From the NCBI GenBank assembly GCA_029821735.1, contig JALGSU010000048.1, positions 1 to 64,000 of the forward strand: a stretch of DNA of 64,000 nt, given 5' to 3'. Below, one piece after another: positions 43,444-52,021 of this stretch. Each line of letters starts with the position of its first letter. The stretch's first letter is position 1. The translations under genes were made by a program, and so were the position numbers. This stretch comes from Candidatus Zipacnadia bacterium (GTDB lineage: Bacteria > Armatimonadota > Zipacnadia > Zipacnadales > UBA5352). Under the pieces are notes generated by a model. The model saw only the letters and a list, made by a program, of their open reading frames with translations, made no database searches and had not been told where the DNA came from.

Positions 43444-44574
43444 TCAAGTACTATGGTGCTCTGGTGCAATAGTGTAGTGGATCACCACGAACGCGGCTGG
43501 ATGATCAGTACCGCGGACTAGACGCTCTGACACGGCTTGCTGAAGCTTCGGTTCGCGGGCCGCCAAGACATCGAGTATGTTTGCCCGCAGACCAATGGAG
43601 AGGTCGTTTCCCATCACAGGCATCGCAGCGTACGCACGCTCGTGCACTGTTTTGGGGTCCATCAAGAGGCACGCGAGCGTCGCAATGTGATCGGCCCGCA
43701 AGGATGTCCCCGAACTGGCCACCGCAGCCAACTGCTCGTCCAGTTCCTGAATTGGCTCAAGCACTTCATGTAGTTGGGCGATCGTCCCAAGCCCCACCGC
43801 GTCGAGCCACTCAAATGCCTCGTCGCCGGCGGAGAAGCTCTTGGGGCCAAGTTCGAGACCGGCCTTTACCGATAGCGGAAACTTGCGGCCGACATACTCA
43901 GCCAACGCATCGCTCGTTATCGGTACACATAGATTCCCTTCATCAAGGCTTGCTTTTACGCTGCTCCTGTGTTCTGCATGCTCCCTGATGAGGTCGCTGA
44001 GTTGGCCGTCCGCTATCTCGAGCAGCCCTGCTAACAAGTATATTCGGCGCTCCATGTTCGGCGGGAGACTTACGCCGGGCTTGTAGAGGAGGCCGTGCTC
44101 AGTCTCGGACCAAGCGTTCTCGAGCGTCGTGTGGATCTGTACCTCGAAGGTCATTGAGCGGAACTCACACCACTCACTGAGCGCCGTGCTTGCCTCAGGT
44201 AGCCGACAGACCAAGTTGATCCCCCGGTAGCCCAGTTCGTACGCCTCCAGTTCCTCACCTTTGTCAACAGACTCCGCTTGATCCACGACGAACTTCTCGC
44301 CAACGAGAGTCCGAACCCGCTCCCGGTCCTTCTGCAGATACACCACCACACGGATCCCGGCCATGTCGTGGATCTGCCGCATAGGGTCGGAGTACTTAGA
44401 TTTGCTTGCCTTCTCAGCGAACTTGTCGATCTCCTTCGTCCTGCGCTTGACCAGCAGGAACTCAATGCCCTCCGCTTCAAGTTGCTCTTCGAGCAGGTCC
44501 CCAATCTTGTTGGCCAGCTGCTCATACTTCGGCCAGCTCTGCTTGTATTCCTCAACTGCCTCTCTCGCCTTCAG
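43444..44574 (-). CDS. RelA/SpoT-domain alarmone synthetase-like protein with non-canonical start
   Basis: The synthetase domain is shown by DMAGIRVVVYL, YELGYRGINLVCRL and FEVQIHTTLENAWSETEHGLLY. The first ATG (44382) lies inside the domain, yet the frame continues upstream to a stop at 44614-44616 and encodes the expected N-terminal helices (EEYKQSWPKYEQLANKI, LEEQLEAEGIEF). No ATG, GTG or TTG exists in that stretch; CTG 44574, preceded by GGTGG, is the best candidate and gives 376 residues. The C-terminal 150 residues are helical and unassigned. Predicted to make (p)ppGpp or related nucleotides, or to modify RNA as some small synthetases do. Codon use is less GC-rich than neighbours. Confidence 0.75.
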   Translation of the reverse strand: MKAREAVEEYKQSWPKYEQLANKIGDLLEEQLEAEGIEFLLVKRRTKEIDKFAEKASKSKYSDPMRQIHDMAGIRVVVYLQKDRERVRTLVGEKFVVDQAESVDKGEELEAYELGYRGINLVCRLPEASTALSEWCEFRSMTFEVQIHTTLENAWSETEHGLLYKPGVSLPPNMERRIYLLAGLLEIADGQLSDLIREHAEHRSSVKASLDEGNLCVPITSDALAEYVGRKFPLSVKAGLELGPKSFSAGDEAFEWLDAVGLGTIAQLHEVLEPIQELDEQLAAVASSGTSLRADHIATLACLLMDPKTVHERAYAAMPVMGNDLSIGLRANILDVLAAREPKLQQAVSERLVRGTDHPAAFVVIHYTIAPEHHST

Positions 44575-44679
44575 GGCTGACCACCCGCTTTCAGCGCACC
44601 CAACTGAGCCGAGTCACTGGCAGTCAATAATACACGCCCACAAGCAGTTTGTCGAGAACACGACGTGCACACGAAGCCG

Positions 44680-45987
44680 CTATTCCCAGCGCAGGTCGGC
44701 GATCTGGCGGCGGAGATCGAGCTCCATCGCGCAGGCCACGTCGGGATACTCCGCGATCACGTTGCGCTGCTCCGTCGGGTCCGCCGCGCGATCATATAAC
44801 TCGCGCTCGCGATCAAAAGCCATCAGGAAACTCCAGCGATCATCGCGGATGTTCCAACTCGACTTGTGGATGCCTGTCAGGACCGTGTCGCGCAACGAAT
44901 CGACCTCGCCACGGACCAGCGGGAGCACGCTGCGACCGTGAGTGCCCGGCTGAGGATCGGCGCCGGCGGCGTCGCAGATAGTTGGAGCGATATCGCAGAG
45001 CTGGACGAGGGCGTCACGCCTCTCCCCCGCTCCGGCACCGTCGGGCATGTGCACCAGCATCGGGACCGCCGCCAACTCCTGGTAGAGCCAAGGCCTGTGC
45101 TTGCGGACAATGCCATGATCGTCGAGCGGCTCGCCATGGTCGGAGGTGAAGATGATCATCGAATTCTCGAAGTACCCCATGTCGCGCGCGGCGTCGAGGA
45201 GGCGACCAATCCACTTGTCCACGAAACTGATCTCGCCAGCGTAGAGAGCGCGAACGTTGGCCATCTCCTCGGGGCTGAGATAGCCGTCCACCAGCGAGGG
45301 CACGGGGTCGATGATGTCGATGCCCGCGTAACCGGGATTGTAGGGCTCCTTGAAGGACAAGGGCGGATCCCAGGGCTCGTGGGGGTCGAAACAGTCAACC
45401 CAGAGGAAGAGATCATCGCGGCCCTGACGCTCCTGCAACCAGCGGACGCCACCGTTCATCACCTGCGCGACGTAGTAGTCCTCCTCGGTCTCGCGGACGG
45501 AAACATTGCGCAGATATTGGCGGAAACGATCGGCCCACATGTCGGCCTTGTCATTGTGCGGGCTGAGCTTGTGGTGCGCGGCGAAGGCCTCGTCAACGTC
45601 AACGGACTCGTCGACGATCCATGGGTCATACTCCTGACCGCGGATGAAGAGCGTGCTGTCGAAGCCGCGGCCACAGTTGAAGCCGGGCTTGTGCATGTGG
45701 TAGACGTCGGTCACGTAACCGGAGTGGTAACCCTTGTCCCAGAGCCACTCGGCGATGTGGACGTCGCTGGCTTCGAGAGGCTGCCAGGGGCGGAAGGGGA
45801 AGTTGATGCGGCCGGTCCACATCGAGGTGCGGGCAGGCATGGTGTTGAGCGAGTCGGCGTAGGCTCCCTCGATGAGACAAGACTGCGCGGCGAAGGCGTC
45901 GAGATTCGGAGTGCTGATCCAGTCATTTCCGTAGCAGCCGAGGTGATCGCGGCGGAAGCTGTCGGCGACGATGACGATGATGTTCAT
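44680..45987 (-). CDS. sulfatase-like hydrolase with Thr at the nucleophile position
   Basis: 435 residues from ATG 45987. The sulfatase fold is clear: MNIIVIVADSFRRDHLGCYG supplies two Asp ligands, WVDCFDPHEPWDPP and IIFTSDHGEPLDDHG supply later ligands. The site that should read C-x-P-S-R is NTMPARTSMWTGR: Thr49 replaces Cys and Ala52 replaces Ser. Without Cys or Ser no formylglycine can form, so it is more likely a phosphodiesterase- or phosphonate-type hydrolase using Thr, as other alkaline phosphatase superfamily members do, or it may be inactive. No signal peptide. It is divergent from a zinc-ribbon gene. Confidence 0.88.
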   Translation of the reverse strand: MNIIVIVADSFRRDHLGCYGNDWISTPNLDAFAAQSCLIEGAYADSLNTMPARTSMWTGRINFPFRPWQPLEASDVHIAEWLWDKGYHSGYVTDVYHMHKPGFNCGRGFDSTLFIRGQEYDPWIVDESVDVDEAFAAHHKLSPHNDKADMWADRFRQYLRNVSVRETEEDYYVAQVMNGGVRWLQERQGRDDLFLWVDCFDPHEPWDPPLSFKEPYNPGYAGIDIIDPVPSLVDGYLSPEEMANVRALYAGEISFVDKWIGRLLDAARDMGYFENSMIIFTSDHGEPLDDHGIVRKHRPWLYQELAAVPMLVHMPDGAGAGERRDALVQLCDIAPTICDAAGADPQPGTHGRSVLPLVRGEVDSLRDTVLTGIHKSSWNIRDDRWSFLMAFDRERELYDRAADPTEQRNVIAEYPDVACAMELDLRRQIADLRWE

Positions 45988-46135
45988 TGGTCACGCCCCT
46001 CCCGATTGATTGTTGCGGGGCAGTTCGGCGTGGAAGAAGCGTGAACCTGCGAAGAGGGCGGGGTTGCAGGCGCAGAGGAGTTGTGGTTAAATAGATTGGC
46101 AGAGGCTTTCACGGCTTCCGAGGCGGCAGACGACA

Positions 46136-46633
46136 ATGGAACCGAACAAGGACCGTGCCCAGCATGTGTGCGTTGCGTGCGGGCGGGGGCTGCCGGACGC
46201 GCCCGATGTGAGCCGGTGCCCACATTGTGGCGCGCGCGTGCTGTGGCGGCCTGAGAGCGGGCAGCCGTCGGCAGGGATGGCGCTGTTCGCGGCGCGGATG
46301 TGCGGGATCATGGCGGGGCTGCAGATCGGCCTCGTGTGGGCGATAGTGACCGCCGAGACCGGGACGTACCTGCCCGCACTGCTGGCGAGCTTCGTGGTGC
46401 TGCCCGTGGTGGGCTACACAGTCATGGGAACGTTCGTCGCCCGCGTGGACGCTACTGGAAGGCCCGGCCTCGTGAGCGCTATTGCGGCGGTGAACATGGG
46501 GCTGGCGGCGATGCAGGTGGCGGGTGTGCTGGGGGTCAATGATCTGAATCTTCTCGCCAGCTTCGGGCTCATCGTGGCAGCGGTCAGTCGGCACTTGATC
46601 GCCGCGAGCATAGCGGCGTGGCTGGAGCGGTGA
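46136..46633 (+). CDS. zinc-ribbon membrane protein
   Basis: 165 residues from ATG 46136. The N-terminal ribbon CVACGRGLPDAPDVSRCPHC has four Cys spaced 2-13-2. About four hydrophobic helices follow (MCGIMAGLQIGLVWAIV; LPALLASFVVLPVVGYTV; GLVSAIAAVNMGLAAM; ASFGLIVAAVSRHLIAA). The arrangement is a generic cytosolic ribbon plus membrane anchor; a regulatory or assembly role is possible, but no family was recognised. Repeats occupy the next 430 bp. Confidence 0.72.
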   Translation: MEPNKDRAQHVCVACGRGLPDAPDVSRCPHCGARVLWRPESGQPSAGMALFAARMCGIMAGLQIGLVWAIVTAETGTYLPALLASFVVLPVVGYTVMGTFVARVDATGRPGLVSAIAAVNMGLAAMQVAGVLGVNDLNLLASFGLIVAAVSRHLIAASIAAWLER

Positions 46634-46639
46634 CGGTAG

Positions 46640-47000
46640 AGACGACGACGGCAACGGCAACTGCATACGACGACGACTCGGGGCAACGACCGGAGGGTCT
46701 GACACCTTCGCTGAAGCTATGGTGCCCAAGGAAAGACCCGCCCGCCATACGACGACGGCAAGGGCAAACGACCAGCGAGTCTGACACCTTCGCTGAAGCT
46801 ATGGTGCCCAAGGAAAGACCCGCCCGCCATACGGCACGGATGGACGACAACGGCCTGGCCCTTTGGGCCAGTGGGCTGCGTGGGAACGCAGCCCCTCCGG
46901 ACGGCAACGGCGACGGCAAGGGCAGTTGACTGTCGAGCTGGAAGCCCACCCTCCATACGGCGACGGCCTGAGGCAACGACGGAAGGCACGATCGCGTAAC
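46640..47000. repeat. intergenic hairpin repeats with 82-bp duplication
   Basis: GTCTGACACCTTCG begins at 46697 and 46779 (82-bp period), each with core CCTTCGCTGAAGCTATGG inside CACC/GGTG and followed by GCCCAAGGAAAGACCCGCC. Then come TGGCCC-TTT-GGGCCA and GGGCTGCG-TGGGAA-CGCAGCCC (46873-46894) with flank CTCCGGACGG. The remaining bases to the proA start hold no visible gene. Confidence 0.85.
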
Positions 47001-47071
47001 CAACGACTTTACCACCCGAGACAAGCGCGGGTGTACGAGCGAACCGATGAGACGCACTGGAGGACGATCAC

Positions 47072-48325
47072 ATGAGCGTACGGGATACGGTCCAGGCCGC
47101 AGCCAGCGCCGCAAAGAGCGCCTCGCGAGTGCTGTCGCGTGCCAGGGGCGAGAAGCGTGAAGAGGCACTGGCAGCCATGGCAAGCGCGATCCGCGAGAAC
47201 GTCGAGGCTATCAAAGAGGCCAATGCGCTGGATATGGAAGCGGGCGAGAAGAACGGGCTGTCATCGGCGATGCTCGACCGGCTGATGCTCGACGACGAGC
47301 GCATCGAGGACGTCGCCGGGGCGCTGGAGGAGATCGCGGAACTGCCCGATCCCGTGGGCACGGTTCTGAAGAGCTGGACGATCGAGAACGGTCTGGTGAT
47401 CGAGCGGGTGGCCATGCCCATCGGCGTCATCGGCATCGTGTATGAGTCGCGGCCGAATGTGACGGCCGACGCGGCGGGGCTGTGCATGAAGTCCGGGAAC
47501 GCGGCACTGCTGCGAGGGGGCTCGGAGGCGATCAACTCGAACGTGGCGATCGCGAAGGCACTGCAGAGCGCGTGTGAGAGCGTGGGCCTGCCAGCGGGCT
47601 GCGTGTCGATGATTGACGTCACCGACCGCGAGGCCGTGCAGGCAATGTGCCAGTCGCCAGAGTATCTGGACTTGATCATCCCGCGGGGAGGCGAAGGGCT
47701 GATCCGCGCGGTCTCGGAGAATTCGCAGGTGCCAGTGCTGAAGCATTACCGGGGCATGACGCAGATATATGTGGACGCGGAGGCGGACGTGGACCTGGCC
47801 GTGAAGCTGGTGCATAACGCGAAAGTCCAGCGGCCCGGGGTGTGCAACGCGGTGGAGAACCTGTATGTGCATTCGGGCGCAGGCGAGGCGCTGCAGGCAG
47901 TGCTCGGGGACCTGCTGGCGGCAGGGGTGGAGGTGCGCGGCTGCCCGCGAACGGTGGAACTGGTCGAGGGCGTAGTGCCTGCGACCGACGAGGACTTCGA
48001 CACCGAATACCTGGACATGATCATCTCGGTGATGATCGTCGATTCACTGGACGAAGTGCTCGACCTGATCGCCGAACACAGTTCGGGGCTCGCAGAGGCC
48101 ATCATCACCAGCAACCAGGCGACCGCGGACCGGTTCCTGCGTGAGGTGGACTCCGCGGCGGTCTACCACAACGCTTCCACACGCCTGACCGACGGCGGGG
48201 TGTACGGGCTGGGTGCGGAGATCGGCGTGTCCACGGACAAGATCCACGCGCGCGGGCCAGTCGGCGCGGCGGAACTGACCATCTACAAGTACGTGTGCAG
48301 AGGCGACGGGCAGATACGAGAGTAA
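47072..48325 (+). CDS. proA: gamma-glutamyl phosphate reductase
   Basis: 417 residues from ATG 47072. Diagnostic sequences: MPIGVIGIVYESRPNVTADAAGLC for NADPH binding, GNAALLRGGSEA, QRPGVCNAVENL (catalytic Cys) and the C-terminal HARGPVGAAELTIYKY. ProA reduces gamma-glutamyl phosphate to glutamate-5-semialdehyde with NADPH, the second step of proline synthesis. proB follows 32 bp downstream in the same direction; the order proA-proB is reversed from the usual proBA. Confidence 0.98.
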   Translation: MSVRDTVQAAASAAKSASRVLSRARGEKREEALAAMASAIRENVEAIKEANALDMEAGEKNGLSSAMLDRLMLDDERIEDVAGALEEIAELPDPVGTVLKSWTIENGLVIERVAMPIGVIGIVYESRPNVTADAAGLCMKSGNAALLRGGSEAINSNVAIAKALQSACESVGLPAGCVSMIDVTDREAVQAMCQSPEYLDLIIPRGGEGLIRAVSENSQVPVLKHYRGMTQIYVDAEADVDLAVKLVHNAKVQRPGVCNAVENLYVHSGAGEALQAVLGDLLAAGVEVRGCPRTVELVEGVVPATDEDFDTEYLDMIISVMIVDSLDEVLDLIAEHSSGLAEAIITSNQATADRFLREVDSAAVYHNASTRLTDGGVYGLGAEIGVSTDKIHARGPVGAAELTIYKYVCRGDGQIRE

Positions 48326-48357
48326 GACGGCGACGCAGAACGACTGAGGATCATACA

Positions 48358-49506
48358 ATGCAGTCAGACGATTTGAGGCAACCGAGCAACGGCGATCGAC
48401 CGCGACGCGTGGTCATCAAAGTGGGCACCCGACTGGTCACGCACCAGGACGGAACCGTCGACCACGCGTTCATGCGATCACTGGCCGAACAAGTCGCGGA
48501 GCTGAGCGCCGAGGGCATCCAGGCTATCGTGGTGACGTCGGGTGCGGTGAATCTGGGCCGGCGGCTGATGGTCGGCGATTCGGGAAGGCATCTGCGGTCG
48601 ACTGAACGGCCGGCGGCGGCGGCGGCTGGCCAGCCGCTGCTGATGCAGGCGTGGGCGGCGGCGTTCGCGGAGGTGGAGCTGGGCGTGGCGCAGGTGCTGC
48701 TGACCCAGGACGACATCGTGGACCGGCAACGGTGCATCCACCTGCGAGAGACACTGGGCGCATTGCAGGCCAACCAGATGATTCCGCTGCTGAATGAGAA
48801 CGACAGCGTGTCGGGACCGGAGACGACGTTCGGGGAGAACGATAACCTGGCGGCGATGGTGGCAGTGGCGCTGGCACCGTCGGACCTGCTGATCTTCCTG
48901 CAGGATGAGGACGGCCTGCTGACGGCCGACCCGCGCTCGGACGAGAGCGCGGAGTTGATCGCGTGCGTGGCGCCGGACGAGGATCTGAGCCAGTATGCGG
49001 CAGGAGCCGGGGGGCCGGAGTCGCTGGGCGGGATGAGCAAGAAGCTGGAGGCGGCGCGGCAGGCAACTGACTGCGGGATCCGCGTGCTGATCGCGAGCGG
49101 CGAGTGCGAGGGCGTGGTGACGCGGCTGGTGGCGGGCGAAGAGGTGGGGACGTGCCTGCTGGCGCGGGAGCGGATTCCATCGCGGAAGGGCTGGCTGAGC
49201 GTGCACGGGAGGCCGGCGGGGACGCTCGTGGTGGACGACGGAGCGAAACGGGCCCTGATGCAACGCGATGGGAACAGCCTGCTGGCGATAGGCATCGTGG
49301 AGGCGACGGGTGATTTTGCGGCGGGCGAGCTGGTGACGATTCGGGATTCGGCGGGTCGGGAGATCGCGCGGGGTCTGGCGAACTACTCGCGGGCGGAGAC
49401 GGATCTGATTCGTGGCCAGCACTCATCGCGGATCCCGGAACTGCTGGGGCATGAGGGCTCGGACGAGGTGGTGCACCGGGACGATATGGTGCTTGCGCGG
49501 GAGTAG
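48358..49506 (+). CDS. proB: glutamate 5-kinase
   Basis: ATG 48358, seven bases after GAGGA, gives 382 residues; the longer upstream frame overlaps proA. The amino-acid kinase domain has VVIKVGTRLV, VVTSGAVNLG, PLLNENDSVSG and the GGMSKKLEAA segment near residue 225, and the last 80 residues are a PUA domain (GWLSVHGRPAGTLVVDDGAKRAL). It phosphorylates glutamate with ATP as the first step of proline synthesis, and the PUA domain is often linked to feedback inhibition by proline. A terminator follows directly. Confidence 0.98.
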   Translation: MQSDDLRQPSNGDRPRRVVIKVGTRLVTHQDGTVDHAFMRSLAEQVAELSAEGIQAIVVTSGAVNLGRRLMVGDSGRHLRSTERPAAAAAGQPLLMQAWAAAFAEVELGVAQVLLTQDDIVDRQRCIHLRETLGALQANQMIPLLNENDSVSGPETTFGENDNLAAMVAVALAPSDLLIFLQDEDGLLTADPRSDESAELIACVAPDEDLSQYAAGAGGPESLGGMSKKLEAARQATDCGIRVLIASGECEGVVTRLVAGEEVGTCLLARERIPSRKGWLSVHGRPAGTLVVDDGAKRALMQRDGNSLLAIGIVEATGDFAAGELVTIRDSAGREIARGLANYSRAETDLIRGQHSSRIPELLGHEGSDEVVHRDDMVLARE

Positions 49507-49519
49507 ACGGTCTACGTAC

Positions 49520-49577
49520 AAAGACGAAACCCCCTACTGTCGCTTCTGATGAAGCGCTGGTGGGGGGTTGTCTTTTG
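49520..49577 (+). terminator. intrinsic terminator of proAB
   Basis: AAGACGAAACCCCC pairs with GGGGGGTTGTCTT, enclosing an inner stem CGCTTC-TGAT-GAAGCG, and the right arm runs into TTTT. It lies 14 bases after the proB stop. Confidence 0.92.
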
Positions 49578-49642
49578 CCTGCGTGCGCAGCAGGGACCGT
49601 GAGGTCCCTGCTGCGCTGCAGAGCAATGTGGATCAGCCAGCC

Positions 49643-49933
49643 TTAGCCGGGGGGCGGTACTGCTTCGCCCTCGGGTGCTGGTGGCGGGGTAGTGCCCTCG
49701 GCCGGAGCGTCAGTTACCGGATCGGCCGGAGCAGCATCGTCGGCCGGAGCGGCATCGTCTGCCGGGGCGGCGTCGTCTGCCGGTGGGGCGTCGTCGACCG
49801 GAACGTCAGGCATGATCATGCCAGCGCCGTCGTCCGGCGCCACGTCGGCTTTGGGGCAACCCGTCAGTGTAACGACCAGGAGCATGGCGACCACAAGAGC
49901 GATCACCGCAACAGTTCCCCACTTCGCGTGCAT
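49643..49933 (-). CDS. small lipoprotein with acidic-Ala-Pro repeats
   Basis: 96 residues from ATG 49933, with GGGAGG upstream. The signal VIALVVAMLLVVTLTGC ends in a lipobox Cys at residue 26. The mature part is almost wholly Asp, Ala and Pro, with the six-residue unit PADDAA repeated four times and an Ala-Pro-Glu tail, so it is probably an unstructured surface or periplasmic tether. The repeats are encoded by near-identical 18-bp units that could vary in number. A hairpin TTTACCG-loop-CGGTAAA lies just upstream of its start. No function is assignable. Confidence 0.7.
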   Translation of the reverse strand: MHAKWGTVAVIALVVAMLLVVTLTGCPKADVAPDDGAGMIMPDVPVDDAPPADDAAPADDAAPADDAAPADPVTDAPAEGTTPPPAPEGEAVPPPG

Positions 49934-50063
49934 TTTACAGCCTCCCTTACTTGTTTACCGCACCACGGTAAAGGTGCAGCGTACGCATTATTGCCGCGCA
50001 GGCGAGGATAAGTTCGCCCCTCGGCGTGAAATCCCTCCTGCCATTGGCAGGCAAATCTTTTTT

Positions 50064-50909
50064 TCAGTTAAGGTCGGCGCGCTGGAAACTGCCGCGCAGG
50101 AAGTCGGCAGCTTCATCGATCTCGTTGTCGGTGATCGGCCCGAAGCCGCCGACGGCGTCGTCGGCAGTCCAAGGGTCATCGGCGTCAACGTCATCGATGT
50201 CGAGTATCCACGAGTCGCTGAGTACCTCGGCGGCGCGGCGCATGCTTGCGTCGGCGGCCTCGGAGAATCCGGCGGCACGCAGGACGGTGCCAATCCACCA
50301 GTGGAGCTGGCCGTCAAAGTCGTCGTCGGCAAGCCCCTCCTGGAAAGCGCTGACAGCGCTGAGGCAGGCGAGGCGGAACCGGTCCTCGTCAACGACTTGG
50401 CGGTCGCCCTCCTCGACGTCCTCGGTGGTGAATGTCTGGTTTGCGAGCTGGTAGCGATTGTACCCGAGGGCAAAGTGAGCCAAGGGATGGTCGGCGCCCT
50501 GGGCAATCGCCCGTTCCAGCCGCTCAACGACAAGATCTGTAAGGCCGAGGTGATAGTAACATTCGGCGGCGAGAAGCGCCCGGCCGACCTCGGCGGTGCC
50601 TGCGACTGCACTGCCATTGATGAACTCGAGCAGGGACCGCAGGCCAATGTCACGTTTTTCGGTGGCGTCCTGCAGCCCGGTCGCGGTGAGCTGGCGCGTT
50701 GCGGCTGCAGCTGACAGGGCGCCATGGTATCGGGACTCAATGCTCAAGTACTGCAGGTACAGGTCACGGACCGATGCGCTCGGACCGTCGCTCCCAGAGA
50801 GCAGGTCAGCGATAAGTTCATAGAAGGCCTGAGAGAACGCCGGGACCGTCTCGTAACCCGACAGTTCGTCAATTCGCTCATATATGGCGCGCTGGTGCGC
50901 TTCGGACAT
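50064..50909 (-). CDS. helical-repeat protein of unknown function
   Basis: 281 residues from ATG 50909. It is helical throughout with TPR-like spacing (GRALLAAECYYHLGLTDLVVERLERAIAQGADHPLAHFALGYNRYQLA, then FQEGLADDDFDGQLHWWIGTVLRAAGFSEAA) and an acidic C-terminal segment DIDDVDADDPWTADDAVGG. No signal peptide or catalytic motif was found. It lies downstream of the ribosomal operon past a hairpin and is probably a separate transcript. Confidence 0.75.
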   Translation of the reverse strand: MSEAHQRAIYERIDELSGYETVPAFSQAFYELIADLLSGSDGPSASVRDLYLQYLSIESRYHGALSAAAATRQLTATGLQDATEKRDIGLRSLLEFINGSAVAGTAEVGRALLAAECYYHLGLTDLVVERLERAIAQGADHPLAHFALGYNRYQLANQTFTTEDVEEGDRQVVDEDRFRLACLSAVSAFQEGLADDDFDGQLHWWIGTVLRAAGFSEAADASMRRAAEVLSDSWILDIDDVDADDPWTADDAVGGFGPITDNEIDEAADFLRGSFQRADLN

Positions 50910-51019
50910 CAGTGGCTCCGGTCCTCACAGTGCGTCGTGGTCGGTGTTCACCTGAGTATTCTGCGCGCGTCGCAGGACTCCTCGTTGGTCACACCATTTT
51001 TCGCAGGATATAGTATGAG

Positions 51020-51052
51020 ACGCAGACGGTCGCGGGAGGCGACCGTCTGCGT
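51020..51052 (-). terminator. hairpin downstream of rplL
   Basis: A perfect 14-bp inverted repeat (51020-51033 with 51039-51052) with loop GGGAG lies 22 bases after the rplL stop. There is no T tract on the minus strand, so it may be a pause, RNA-stability element or non-canonical terminator rather than a classic intrinsic terminator. Confidence 0.7.
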
Positions 51053-51074
51053 GGGTTGCATCATTGGGAACAGG

Positions 51075-51446
51075 TCAGCGCAATTCGATCGTCGCGCCGG
51101 CCTCTTCGAGGGTCTTCTTCATGGTCTCGGCGTCTTCCTTGCCGATCTGCTCGCCAACGACAGAGCCGGGAGCAGCCTCGACGAGTTCCTTGGCCTCTTT
51201 GAGGCCGAGGGAAGTGCTGACTTCACGGACGGCCTTGATGACCTGGATCTTCTGGGCGCCGGCATCGTTGAGGACGACGTCAAAGATGACCTGCTCCTCT
51301 TCGGCTTCGGCGGCAGGGCCAGCGCCAGCAGCGGCAACGGGTGCCGCGGCGGTAACGCCGTATTTGTCCTGCAGCTTGTCTTTGAGCTCAACGAGCTCGA
51401 GGACGGTAAGGGCATCTACGGCTTCAATGATCTCGTCAACGGTCAT
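51075..51446 (-). CDS. rplL: 50S ribosomal protein L7/L12
   Basis: ATG 51446 gives 123 residues, the normal length. The N-terminal dimer domain is [25 protein letters not shown]; an Ala-rich hinge ([17 protein letters not shown]) follows, then the factor-binding domain with [25 protein letters not shown] and the C-terminal [15 protein letters not shown]7/L12 forms the flexible ribosomal stalk that recruits translation GTPases. It follows rplJ by 38 bp, as is standard. Confidence 0.98.
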   Translation of the reverse strand: MTVDEIIEAVDALTVLELVELKDKLQDKYGVTAAAPVAAAGAGPAAEAEEEQVIFDVVLNDAGAQKIQVIKAVREVSTSLGLKEAKELVEAAPGSVVGEQIGKEDAETMKKTLEEAGATIELR

Positions 51447-51484
51447 GTGTGATCTTCCTCTCCTCATGTGGCTGGGGGGGCAGT

Positions 51485-52021
51485 CTATGCCGCCTCGCCC
51501 TCTTCAGTTTTCTTGTCGGCTACGGCTTCGAGCGTGTAGACCAGATCGGACACCAGAGCACCGAGGGTGAACACGAAGTCGGTGACCGGTCCGGAGATCC
51601 CGCCGAGAACGCCGGCGATGAGCTGGTCACGGCTCGCGATCTTCGCGAGTTGGCTGAGCTCCGCGTCAGAGAGCAGCTGGCCATCAACGAGTCCGGCCTT
51701 GACGGGGGGCATTTCGTTCTCGTCAAGGAACTCCGCCAGGGCCTTGAGGGGCGCTATCGGGTCGTCGCCGCAGAAGGTGGTGGCGTTGGGCCCCAGGAGC
51801 AGGTCCGTGAGGGGCTCGAATGGTGTGTCAGCAACCGCGAGCTTGAACAGTCGGTTTTTGAGCACATACATGCGCCCGCCGGCATCGATGATCTTGCCTC
51901 GCAGTTCGCTGATCTGAGAAACGCTCAGGCCGGGGAACTCCATGAGGTAGACGCTACCGCTCTCGGCGAGCCGCTCTTTCACTTCCTGGACAAGTTGCCT
52001 CTTCTCGTCTGTTGGTGGAAT
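51485..52021 (-). CDS. rplJ: 50S ribosomal protein L10, predicted ATT start
   Basis: L10 anchors the L7/L12 stalk. The first canonical start (GTG 51982) would remove conserved residues, because the in-frame upstream codons read [13 protein letters not shown], joining directly to [19 protein letters not shown] as expected for L10. The only start-like codon in the right place is ATT at 52021-52019, nine bases after a strong GGAGG; a stop (TGA) lies just upstream in frame. Using ATT gives 178 residues, within the normal family range. Core motifs include [11 protein letters not shown] and [13 protein letters not shown] starts are known for infC and pcnB in E. coli. Frameshift is not needed to explain the data. 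Confidence 0.85.
   Translation of the reverse strand: MPPTDEKRQLVQEVKERLAESGSVYLMEFPGLSVSQISELRGKIIDAGGRMYVLKNRLFKLAVADTPFEPLTDLLLGPNATTFCGDDPIAPLKALAEFLDENEMPPVKAGLVDGQLLSDAELSQLAKIASRDQLIAGVLGGISGPVTDFVFTLGALVSDLVYTLEAVADKKTEEGEAA

Noticed and set aside
51020-51052. Certain intrinsic terminator after rplL
   Set aside because: The stem is strong but lacks a T tract on the minus strand, so it is kept only as a probable terminator or stability hairpin.
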